Below are positions 8,963-16,691 of a stretch of DNA of 19,597 nucleotides, piece after piece. Under the pieces are notes generated by a model. That model saw only the letters and a program-made list of their open reading frames with translations, ran no database searches and was not told the origin of the DNA. Where the stretch lies: contig JALLAZ010000202.1 of the NCBI GenBank assembly GCA_036939755.1, positions 1 through 19,597 of the forward strand. The letters are read 5' to 3'. The translations under genes and the position numbers were made by a program. The DNA comes from Stephanodiscus triporus. Lineage: Eukaryota; Bacillariophyta; Thalassiosirophyceae; Thalassiosirales; Thalassiosiraceae. The stretch's first letter is position 1. Every line of letters starts with the position of its first letter.

Positions 8963-11320
8963 TCAGAATGATTGATTTTTGACATAAAAACGTTGGTCCA
9001 GCGGGTCCGATGAAAGAATTTCACCACTTTCCTCAGCATCAATTACTCGCTTGAGAGTCAGGACACAAGCCTTGTAAACTGGCAGAACACCCTTGATTAG
9101 ATCTTTTTTTACGCCCCCCGTCAGTACCGATCCTCCATCAATCAGACTTCTCATCTTTCTGAATTTACTGACTTGACCTCCTTTCAAAACACTGACAGCC
9201 TTTCCTTCTCGCCCAGCCCTCGCTGTCCTTCCGCATCGGTGAACGTAAGTCTTAGCAAATGCTGGGACATCGTAATTTATCACCAGAGAAACAGAAGGCA
9301 AATCCATCCCACGTGACATTCCGTCGGAACAGACGAGGACAGAGACTTTCTGCTTTGAATCGGAACTGCGGCATCTTCGCAATATGGCTGCACGTTGCTT
9401 CGCGCTTATAGAGCTTGAGAATTCAGCAACTGCAGAGGACCGACCATAACCTCCTGCCTCCCAGAGCAACTGAAGTAGTCGCGCCAGGCGATGAGTTGAA
9501 TCCACACTAGATGTAAAAACAATGCTAAGATTGACACTCTCTGCATCATATTGTCCGGATTTTGAAAGGTTCAGGCTGTTTTCTTCCTCCAGCAAGAGAG
9601 CAAGTAGCACGAGAGGCTTTTGATCGGCTGTGCACTCTACCATACTTTCTGCAAGGCCTACAGGAACAAAATACCTCCCCGCTTTAGCATCGTCATCAAC
9701 AGTTTCTCCCACCACTTTGTGTAATGATCTCTTTAGGAAATTGGCATCGTAATGCTTCGGATTTCCAAGGCCAAGTCTCGCCAATTTTTGAGGATCTTGA
9801 GTCAAGGTTGCCGAAAAGAGCATCTTTCGTAGAGGAACAGGGCGTCCAAGCATGCCACTGACTAGCCCTGCCTCGGAGCTTGAGTTGTCGTTGTCACCGC
9901 TTACTGGCAGGGTCAACCCAGACCCTGCGCTGCGGTGAGTGATTGGATCGATGACTAAAGTCATGCCGTCAGGTGCAACCTGGAGCGGCAATTTGACGTA
10001 CTCCGATATGTTGAAATTGTTTGAAGCGTTTGAAGCCTCGAGGACCCTTCCCACCCAATTTTGGTACGGCTGATTCACCAAGCGATCTGCTTCGTCAATG
10101 ACAAGGAATCTCAAGTGCTGCAATGTAAATCCGGGAGTTGAATCTAAATGATCAATCAGACGACCTGGTGTTGCAATAAGAATATCCACTGCACTCCGGC
10201 CGCCCATCTTTGGACACATTTGCAGGCAATTGTCATTTCTCACTGTGCCATCATATGCCTCAAATGCCGCATTTATCGAGGTAGGATCAAAGGTGTATCG
10301 GATCCGTGCAGAAGAAGACTCCAACAGGCCGCCATTTTTCCGTCGTATGAAAGAACCATCGTCATTCCGAACTTCGGAATATCCTTCGTGGTATGTTTCG
10401 ACAACTAGTGATCGTCTTTCGTTGATAAGATCTGACCTTTTCTTCCCTCCGCCTACAGCCAAACCAATCTTGATATGTGAACCTTTGGCGTACCGAACGA
10501 ATACATCATAAACCTGTTTCGCTAAGTCTCTCCCAGGAAGAACAACCAGGGCGCGCAGCCTACGCAATCCTCTCGCGCCGGACTTTTCTAGTGTTTCGTT
10601 GTACAGTGCCGTGAGAAGCGGAAGGACGAACGCCAATGTCTTCCCGCTACCCGTGGGGGCATGACAGCACACGTCCCGTGCACCTTGTAAATGAGCATTC
10701 CGTTCGCTCTCAATCACATCAGGGATCACCATGCACTGAATTGGGAAGAATTTCTCATAGGAATCCGCTCTCAAATTCCGTACCAAGAACGGAGGAAGGT
10801 TCCAGTGTTGTTTCGACGCAACTTCGGCGATAGGTAGTTGAGATAGGCGTAACGCTCTCCGAATCGCGGAAGTGTCGCGACGAGTGGTTGATGTCGACCC
10901 CGATTTCTCTTGACTTGAAGGATGCGAACTCGCTATGACGTCTGCATCGAAGTCGTCGATGGCCTCATCTTCTTCAGCTCCCCGCTTCTTGTCTCGTTGT
11001 CGAGCGGCATCTGATACGGGCTGGGAGGGTGCTATCACTCTCAGCGTAGTCGATTCATCCTGTTCGTCATCTGACGAAGATGGCGCAGAAGAAGACTCGG
11101 ACTCATTTGGGGGTGGGATAGATGACGATGAATCACCGTCTGCGTTCTTTGCGCGTTTAATGGGTTCGATGACATCCGTGCACTTATGCACACCAACAGC
11201 GACCTCACTTATCTTTGCCTTTCGTTTGTTATCCCTCTTCTTCTGTTTGTCTTTGGCCTCAGAAATAATTTTGGCATGCCGCTCTTCGGCGGTTGGGTCA
11301 AATCTTACGACGTTGAACAT
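8963..11320 (-). CDS. DEAD-box RNA helicase, DDX51/Dbp6-like (785 aa)
   Basis: Intronless, ATG at 11320, TGA at 8963-8965. The N-terminal 160 residues are charged and Ser-rich. The helicase core follows: Q-region FFPIQCMVIP at 191-200, Walker A APTGSGKT 221-228, motif Ia variant LPGRDLA 261-267 (usually PTRELA), TPGR 384-387, VIDEAD 407-412, SAT 503-505, a GMSRGMDLP segment at 667-675 and motif VI HRCGRTARAG 694-703. The PxRDLxxQV form of Ia and the YVHRCGRTARAG context fit the Dbp6/DDX51 branch, which acts in the nucleolus in early 60S ribosomal subunit assembly. It is longer than yeast Dbp6 (about 630 aa) or human DDX51 (about 670 aa) because of an insert of about 75 residues between motifs Ia and TPGR and another at about 455-495 before SAT. 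All catalytic motifs are intact. It is divergent from the 229-aa gene. Confidence 0.9.
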   Translation of the reverse strand: MFNVVRFDPTAEERHAKIISEAKDKQKKRDNKRKAKISEVAVGVHKCTDVIEPIKRAKNADGDSSSSIPPPNESESSSAPSSSDDEQDESTTLRVIAPSQPVSDAARQRDKKRGAEEDEAIDDFDADVIASSHPSSQEKSGSTSTTRRDTSAIRRALRLSQLPIAEVASKQHWNLPPFLVRNLRADSYEKFFPIQCMVIPDVIESERNAHLQGARDVCCHAPTGSGKTLAFVLPLLTALYNETLEKSGARGLRRLRALVVLPGRDLAKQVYDVFVRYAKGSHIKIGLAVGGGKKRSDLINERRSLVVETYHEGYSEVRNDDGSFIRRKNGGLLESSSARIRYTFDPTSINAAFEAYDGTVRNDNCLQMCPKMGGRSAVDILIATPGRLIDHLDSTPGFTLQHLRFLVIDEADRLVNQPYQNWVGRVLEASNASNNFNISEYVKLPLQVAPDGMTLVIDPITHRSAGSGLTLPVSGDNDNSSSEAGLVSGMLGRPVPLRKMLFSATLTQDPQKLARLGLGNPKHYDANFLKRSLHKVVGETVDDDAKAGRYFVPVGLAESMVECTADQKPLVLLALLLEEENSLNLSKSGQYDAESVNLSIVFTSSVDSTHRLARLLQLLWEAGGYGRSSAVAEFSSSISAKQRAAILRRCRSSDSKQKVSVLVCSDGMSRGMDLPSVSLVINYDVPAFAKTYVHRCGRTARAGREGKAVSVLKGGQVSKFRKMRSLIDGGSVLTGGVKKDLIKGVLPVYKACVLTLKRVIDAEESGEILSSDPLDQRFYVKNQSF

Positions 11321-11559
11321 GGTGGGAGGTGAGGTGGGGTGTGGGAGGGATGGAGTGAGGATCGGGAATGAAATGGATGGGATGGATGGGATGGATGGGA
11401 TGGATGGAGGAGGCCGCGGTGAGCTTGTGCATTGAGGTCCTATTATTTAAGTACGACACCCCAGGAAAATGGAGGGTAAGTACGATAAGTGGCCTGCCTG
11501 GCGGCGCGCCGCGGCCCACCGACACAGAGGCATAAGGCAAAGTTGCATGATATAATATA
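11321..11559. promoter_or_regulatory. divergent promoter, helicase / 229-aa protein
   Basis: This 239-bp gap separates two divergent start codons. It contains a purine-rich minisatellite (11373-11408), GTACGACA at 11451-11458, AGTACGATA at 11479-11487, and a GC-rich patch near 11500-11520. TATAATATA directly abuts the ATG at 11560. Regulation is inferred from position. Confidence 0.5.
11373..11408. repeat. 9-bp minisatellite ATGGATGGG x4
   Basis: Three perfect copies of ATGGATGGG (11373-11381, 11382-11390, 11391-11399) and a fourth with its last base changed (11400-11408). It lies about 50-90 bp upstream of the helicase ATG, probably in its 5' UTR or promoter. Confidence 0.9.
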
Positions 11560-12249
11560 ATGACACCGGAGGAATTGAGTTTCACTACTGCATTCAACAA
11601 AAATCGGCCAACACTGGCCCTTTTTTCGAAGTGTGCATCCAAGGACGAATTGCACATCATTCGAGATGCGTTCTTCCTTGGTTTGGCGTCGCTGTTGTGC
11701 ACTAAAGAGTATGGTTCCCTCCGCGAGTCGATGATTATCGATCCGACGTCGTTCACCTCCATAGCCAACTCGTTGAATACACCGAAAGGTCTGGAAGTCA
11801 TGGTAACGGCCGCAAGAGCATCTGATCAATGGGAAGGTCTCTTGGCTGCATTGCATGAAGTTGCCGCTCAAGTAAATTCTGATTTGGATGAAATATGGTC
11901 GATCCTAGAAAGGGGACGTTTAGAATGGTTGTCTGCCATCAATTCTGCACATCCGCTGAAGGTAATTTTGAAGAAAGCTCTGAAGAATGACGATAAAAGA
12001 ACGGAGAAAGATGATGTTGATGCCAAGATGATTTACATGTACGCACTCTCGTTATCAATACCAGAATTGCAGGAAATATCTGAAACTTGGAGTAACAAAG
12101 TCAACATGGAGGATAAAATGAATCCATTACAGAACTATAATGTAGATCTATGGGACTGCAGAAGCAATGAATGGAGGCCTCTGGACTTGGGCGTTCAAGA
12201 GGCTGCACAAAGGGGCGGTTCGTCTTTTCGAGATGCGTGGGAGGCCTAG
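11560..12249 (+). CDS. unrecognised helical protein (229 aa)
   Basis: A single frame from ATG at 11560 to TAG at 12247-12249; an in-frame TGA lies just upstream at 11548. I do not recognise the family. The first 190 residues are mostly amphipathic helix-forming, with no signal peptide and no membrane span, followed by a less helical tail containing YNVDLWDCRSNEW (about residues 195-207). A soluble cytosolic or nuclear protein is likely. It shares a 239-bp divergent promoter with the ribosome-biogenesis helicase, which hints at co-expression but does not give a function. Its 3' end is only 48 bp from the 3' end of the convergent ZIP gene. The start is fairly secure because no other in-frame ATG precedes residue 58. 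Confidence 0.7.
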   Translation: MTPEELSFTTAFNKNRPTLALFSKCASKDELHIIRDAFFLGLASLLCTKEYGSLRESMIIDPTSFTSIANSLNTPKGLEVMVTAARASDQWEGLLAALHEVAAQVNSDLDEIWSILERGRLEWLSAINSAHPLKVILKKALKNDDKRTEKDDVDAKMIYMYALSLSIPELQEISETWSNKVNMEDKMNPLQNYNVDLWDCRSNEWRPLDLGVQEAAQRGGSSFRDAWEA

Positions 12250-12297
12250 GAGGACGCGAGGAATAGCGACTTCAAAGATAACTACTCTATAATGTTA

Positions 12298-13827
12298 TCA
12301 TAAAGACATTCCGTATTCTGTGGCTATCATAACAATGAATCCAACAGAAAGGCCAGCATAATATGCCGTCATACCGGACTTTTCTGTGTGACGTTTTGCC
12401 TCGGGAAAGAGTTCCAGAAAGGACACTGTGATCATAATCCCGGCGACAAATGCCAACACATTTTCCAATGATCCCTCTACACCTATCACACCCCCCTCCG
12501 CGCCACCTCTCTCAACCTGGCGCTGTTCAACTCCTTTCAAGAAGACCAAGCTAATAAATGCCCCCGCAGGTTCTGCCAATCCACTGACACTTGCCAAAAT
12601 AAAGCTCAAACATGGACTATCTGGTCTCGCAGCGAGACATGGAATGGCAATAGCGATCCCTTCTGGAATGTTGTGAATCATTATGCCTAAAAAAGGGAAT
12701 ACAATCAAAGGTTATCACAAAAAGCAGAACATCATTAAAATCACCAGAAAGCAGGAACAATCGTTGAAAACAAACCTATCGTCACAGTCATTCCCAATTT
12801 ATCCGATTCAAGGGCAGAGGCCGCCACCGCTAAACCCTCAGGGAAATTATGCAGGAGGAGAGAAAAGAATAAGAGCATGGCAACTCTATTAGCTCGACGA
12901 GCTTCGGAGGTATTAAGATCTGATCCTCTCATGAACACGCGCAGGGATGATAGACAAGTTGTGAAGCTACAGCATTTCATTCTTTCTATGGGATGCGTGC
13001 GGAAAAGCCCTTTCCTATGAACCCCTCCATTTAATTTCGTTGCCAGTTCCACATCTTCAGTACTACTAACCCTTCGCTGCAAAGATCCATTTTTGTGGGG
13101 AGGAGAATTGTTTGCTTTTGTGCTTTGATTGTCATGTTCGTCACCACTGTCTTTGTCATCAGGCAGCGAAGACTTTCGCACACTTTCGAAATGCGTGGAC
13201 AATATTTCTTGTGGCTCTGGGAATGCATATCTTGACATTAGATAGTATGAAAACCAACCAAGAACAAATGATAGAAGTCGGTGCAGGAACGCCCATGAGA
13301 ACATGGGCATGAGGGTTATGCCAAATACGAAGAAGGAGTTCTCCTCATCGAGACCAGAATTTTTGGAATTTTGATGCATAGAGCTTGCTGCCAAACATTC
13401 TGGGCCGATGCTAACAACACTGACAGTGACCATGACGCTTCCTGCCAATGCCAGGCTAAAGGCCATTGTTGACGGACTGACTTTTCTTCTCCCGCTCATT
13501 TTTTTATGTGCTGTGCCGTCCGCAAGGTCTACTCTCTCGTCGTCTGCATCGTCGCCATCATCTATCGGATGGCAAAAGACTATCAGCGCCCCAAGACATG
13601 TTGACATTCCTTTGGGAAGAGGGTAACAAATGAGCAAGAAAGAATCGGAACAACGAGTATCGAACACACAGGCGGCCAGAACGAGATCACGAAGATGATG
13701 GCGGCCATGGACGCGCCGATTCACGCATGATACATGGCAGCAGCAGCAGCATTAGCAAAACAAAAACACACTCACCTGCAATTGTAGACAGGTAGAGGGG
13801 AGTCCACCCAGCATCGGCATCCAACAT
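12298..13827 (-). CDS. ZIP-family metal transporter (424 aa, 3 exons)
   Basis: Minus-strand exons are 13827-13776, 13609-12776 and 12686-12298 (52+834+389 nt = 425 codons). Introns are 13610-13775 (GTGAG..AAAG) and 12687-12775 (GTTTG..TTAG), both phase 1. The start ATG at 13827 has an ACC context and gives MLDADAGWTPLYLST. Membrane spans: about 9-29, 63-88, 110-145 (one or two), 258-284, 297-318, and further spans to the C-terminus. The metal-site motifs of ZIP transporters are intact: HNFPEG 271-276 in the fourth core span, HNIPEG 300-305 in the fifth, and SGLAEPAGA 330-338. This is the ZupT/GufA-like pattern. ZIPs import Zn2+, Fe2+ or Mn2+ into the cytosol; substrate and membrane cannot be read from sequence. 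A hydrophilic loop at about 146-255 is long and Ser/Lys/His-containing. Confidence 0.88.
12687..12775 (-). other. intron 2 of the ZIP gene
   Basis: 89 bp, donor GTTTG and acceptor TTTTAG on the minus strand, phase 1. Splicing joins ...MTVTI-G-IMIHNIPEG..., which completes the fifth core span with its metal-binding motif. Confidence 0.85.
13610..13775 (-). other. intron 1 of the ZIP gene
   Basis: 166 bp, donor GTGAGTG and acceptor AAAG on the minus strand, phase 1. It contains a short CAG/CTG trinucleotide run near 13738-13750. Splicing joins YLSTIA-G-MSTCLGALIV, the expected first span of a ZIP transporter. Confidence 0.85.
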
Positions 13828-14110
13828 GGTCGCCGTGTTTCGGTGTCTTCCAGGTTTGACTTTTTGACTTCGTTACGCACGCACGATCGCCCTCATTGTC
13901 GTCTGTCCGTACTTCCATCCGCAAGGAACCTTCTGGAGAGTGGAGAGTTGATTTGTCAAACCTATTTATTGAGTGATTGGAGTGGCGGACGGAGGAGGGC
14001 AAGGATGGCTGGTGCGATGTGTTTGCTAACTTGCAAAAACAACAGTGATCTCATGAAAGTCCAGTGGGTTGGTTATCCATTAAAAATGGGTCTCTCGAAA
14101 GTGTTTGCAA

Positions 14111-16546
14111 TTATTCAAATGACCACACTAGGTCCATTAGTGACAAAATATCTCTCTGTTGATTATGCGCTTCATCCATGTCCCACTGATCAAACTCTGC
14201 GACCTGACGAGTCAATATCCATGGCTCCTTCTTGTACCTCTTAATTTTGTTTTCCCACGACGAGCCCGTCTTCGCTCTGCTGCTACGAGGTGAAGGTAGA
14301 GACGACGACGATACCAATGCCATATTCCCAATCAGGTTCATTAATCCTTCACCCTCCTCGCTTGTCCAGTGTTGTTGAATCAAATCCACAGTTGACGCAT
14401 TGTTGCTGCCATCTGGAACGTTCTTCTTCTCCTCGATCATCAGATGAGCATTCATACGTTTCAATATTGCCGCAGCCAATCGTTTCCCTCCCGTGGTGGC
14501 ACCAAATTCAAATGAATTCATGGCTTCTCTCAACGAGGCGACCACCATATCACTGAAACCCAATGATTGCGCTCCTAAACCTCCGACCGAATCGAAATCA
14601 TCCATGGAATCCAACAGGGCTAAGACACGCGCCTGTCTCTGCATCGAGGAGGGCCGTGTCAATGCCATCCACAGAGCAGTTTTCTCAATCAAAGGAAGGA
14701 TATCATCGAGGTATCGAAAGAGCATACTGCTGCCACCACTTGCTTCGTCGCCATGTTCGACGCGCAAGAGCAGTTCCAGAGCAACAATCTCGGCCTCCTT
14801 TGCCGAACTAACCACCAGCGTAATATCACGCAGGAAATTCAGACGAGCGACCGTCGTGTCCCTCTGATTCCTCGTTGACGTTTTGGAAAGAAAGTCAAAT
14901 TCATCCCACTGACCAGTGCGAAACTTGTACAGGGCAATCGCCGCCGGCTCGATCTCCTCGACGAAGAAATCTTTCCCCTGCCACGATGGCACTTGTTGTT
15001 GCGCGGGATCATCAGAATACAGTTTCTCATTCATGCCTTGATCATTACGTACCAACAGCTGCCGTCGAAGCCACCTTTCCCACTCGTAAACCTCGTCGCC
15101 CCCGCCTCTGTCGCGGCTGCTTCGTATCTTCGTCCGAAGCACGGCACTCGCACGAAGCAGGCAGGCCGAGGATAGCACGTCCCGTCCCACGGAACGAACC
15201 GTGCCGCCGGCGATGGCAGTGGCTTGATCGTCGTTCGCGCCATCCCTCGTTCTTTTCATCGACGAGGGCTCCGCCGCAAGGACGTCCCACGAGTCGAACG
15301 TGCGGTACATGTCGTCCTCGTCCAGCGTGTATCGGAAGCAGACCAATCCCTTGAAATCGTCAATGGGCTCGTTATCCATCCCCTTCCTCCGTCCCTGCTG
15401 GGACAGAACGATGTTCCGCGCGATGCGACTCGTTTCGGGGATGCATACCAGCAGATGCACCCTCTCGACCACGTAATCCAATAGTCGCAGGCGTTCGCGC
15501 GTTGATAGGGAAGCGAGACGATTCGCCAGGTGGACAAAGTTTTCAAAGATGCGCGAATTTGCGGGTGAGAGGTAGGACAGCATGGCCATTTTTTCCTTCG
15601 TTGACATGTGGGGATATTTGTGCGGCGCTATTGCCGCCATCGCTGGAGGAGCAGCAGCAGGTGTAGCAGTTTCAGCCAATGACGACGACTGCCCCCCAAC
15701 GACAATATCATCGTCAGCGTCACCATGAGCTTCCTCCGTATTGCCGTCATCGACGCTGCCGATCAGGATCCTCTCCAGCAGCACGTTGTCCCGCCTGCGC
15801 AGGGTGATCCTGAGTACGTCCGATTTCCTAACCTTCGTGGGCATCAACATTCCCGATATCTCGTGAGCCGTCGCCGCCAGCGCCACCGCCCTTTTCCCCC
15901 CGCCGCCGGCAAGCCTCGAAGACGAGGACAGCTCGTCCGCCTCGCGTCGGAACGAGTCGCGCAGTCCGGCGAGGAGCAAATTCAGAGTCACCAGGCGCTG
16001 TTGGCCGTCGTAGACGTCGTACCGATTGCCCAGCCCGAATCGGTTGGGATCCCAATCCGACGTCGGGACTATGACGATCTGCGACAGTTCGTAATCCGAC
16101 ACCGGATGGACCTGGCCCCCGCGCAGGCCGGTCGGGACCCGGCCGCCGCCACCCAGCGAGGCGGCGTCGATCAGGTCGTCCATCAGCAGGTCCACCTCCC
16201 TCGTCGTCCACTCGTAACTCCGGACGTTGGATTCGGTGACGAAGGTGTAATCTCGTCCGTCGAAAATCGTTCCGAGAGGGAGGCGCAGGGTTACCGTGGC
16301 GGCGGCGGCGGCGGCGCTGGGTTGCTGCTGTTGTTGCGGGGGGGCGGCGGCGAAGAACGGCAGCGGCAGGGGCGACGATCGATTGTCGCCCCCGACATCG
16401 TCCGACAACGACGAGAGCGATAGCGCCGCCCGGGAAGGGCATGGCGGGCCCACGAATGTCGAGAGCTTCGCATTAGGGGCGATGGCGACGAATGCGGCCG
16501 CCGCCGCCGGCAGGACGATACCGATCGGAATGATCAAGGCCCTCAT
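14111..16546 (-). CDS. GmrSD-like DUF262/DUF1524 protein with plastid presequence (811 aa)
   Basis: Intronless. The frame is open upstream to about 16597, but the first ATG is at 16546 (A at -3). Residues 1-18 form a signal peptide with AAAAA before F19, then a Ser/Arg/Lys-containing, acid-poor stretch to about 47. This matches the ASAFAP-like bipartite plastid presequence of diatoms. A poly-Gln/poly-Ala linker (70-84) follows. The DUF262 (ParB-like) region runs about 90-420: RSYEWTTREVDLLMDDL at 109-125 (family QRxYxW...DL), YDVYDGQQRLVTL at 176-188 with the hallmark DGQQR at 180-184, and a late segment at 361-402 resembling the family's NxRGxxLxxxDLxK. The C-terminal part resembles DUF1524 (HNH): NLIGNMALVSSS at 737-748, then KIKRYKKEPWILTRQ. 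The EHILPQ catalytic segment appears as VDLIQQHW (720-727), so the HNH looks dead. Prokaryotic relatives are type IV modified-DNA restriction enzymes. The 5' half is visibly GC-richer than its neighbours. Confidence 0.8.
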   Translation of the reverse strand: MRALIIPIGIVLPAAAAAFVAIAPNAKLSTFVGPPCPSRAALSLSSLSDDVGGDNRSSPLPLPFFAAAPPQQQQQPSAAAAAATVTLRLPLGTIFDGRDYTFVTESNVRSYEWTTREVDLLMDDLIDAASLGGGGRVPTGLRGGQVHPVSDYELSQIVIVPTSDWDPNRFGLGNRYDVYDGQQRLVTLNLLLAGLRDSFRREADELSSSSRLAGGGGKRAVALAATAHEISGMLMPTKVRKSDVLRITLRRRDNVLLERILIGSVDDGNTEEAHGDADDDIVVGGQSSSLAETATPAAAPPAMAAIAPHKYPHMSTKEKMAMLSYLSPANSRIFENFVHLANRLASLSTRERLRLLDYVVERVHLLVCIPETSRIARNIVLSQQGRRKGMDNEPIDDFKGLVCFRYTLDEDDMYRTFDSWDVLAAEPSSMKRTRDGANDDQATAIAGGTVRSVGRDVLSSACLLRASAVLRTKIRSSRDRGGGDEVYEWERWLRRQLLVRNDQGMNEKLYSDDPAQQQVPSWQGKDFFVEEIEPAAIALYKFRTGQWDEFDFLSKTSTRNQRDTTVARLNFLRDITLVVSSAKEAEIVALELLLRVEHGDEASGGSSMLFRYLDDILPLIEKTALWMALTRPSSMQRQARVLALLDSMDDFDSVGGLGAQSLGFSDMVVASLREAMNSFEFGATTGGKRLAAAILKRMNAHLMIEEKKNVPDGSNNASTVDLIQQHWTSEEGEGLMNLIGNMALVSSSSLPSPRSSRAKTGSSWENKIKRYKKEPWILTRQVAEFDQWDMDEAHNQQRDILSLMDLVWSFE

Positions 16547-16691
16547 TCTACGACGCAACACAATCAAACCCTCTCCGAAAACAGTCTCAACTCGCAACGG
16601 GTACTATCGTACGTAATTTACACTCTACGTATCTACCTATCGTACTCCCAGTACGATATCTAGAGAATGGATTGAAATACAACCAACAACC
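16547..16691. promoter_or_regulatory. 145-bp divergent promoter, GmrSD-like / SWEET
   Basis: Very short gap between two divergent ATGs. It carries TATCGTAC at 16605-16612 and again at 16638-16645, and the complement GTACGATA at 16651-16658. The 12-mer CTACCTATCGTA at 16633-16644 is repeated exactly in reverse complement at 4887-4898 in the ankyrin/D-box promoter. The two genes almost certainly share control DNA. Confidence 0.6.
16638..16658. repeat. perfect inverted repeat TATCGTACT-CCC-AGTACGATA
   Basis: 9-bp perfect arms (16638-16646 and 16650-16658) around a 3-nt spacer, central in the divergent promoter. A dimeric transcription-factor site is a natural reading; a terminator is unlikely in this context. 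Confidence 0.85.

Noticed and set aside
10829..10838. CGATAGGTAG, matching the shared promoter word
   Set aside because: It lies inside the helicase coding sequence and is only a 10-base partial match, so it is probably chance.
13843..14110. Open frames between the ZIP start and the GmrSD-like stop
   Set aside because: No motifs. The region is adequately explained as ZIP promoter and GmrSD-like 3' UTR.
15725..16442. Long open frames on both strands (plus 15725-16423, minus 15828-16442) inside the GmrSD-like gene
   Set aside because: They are Arg/Pro/Gly-rich frames caused by the high GC content of this segment. They lack family motifs, and the frame with DGQQR and the presequence is clearly the coding one.
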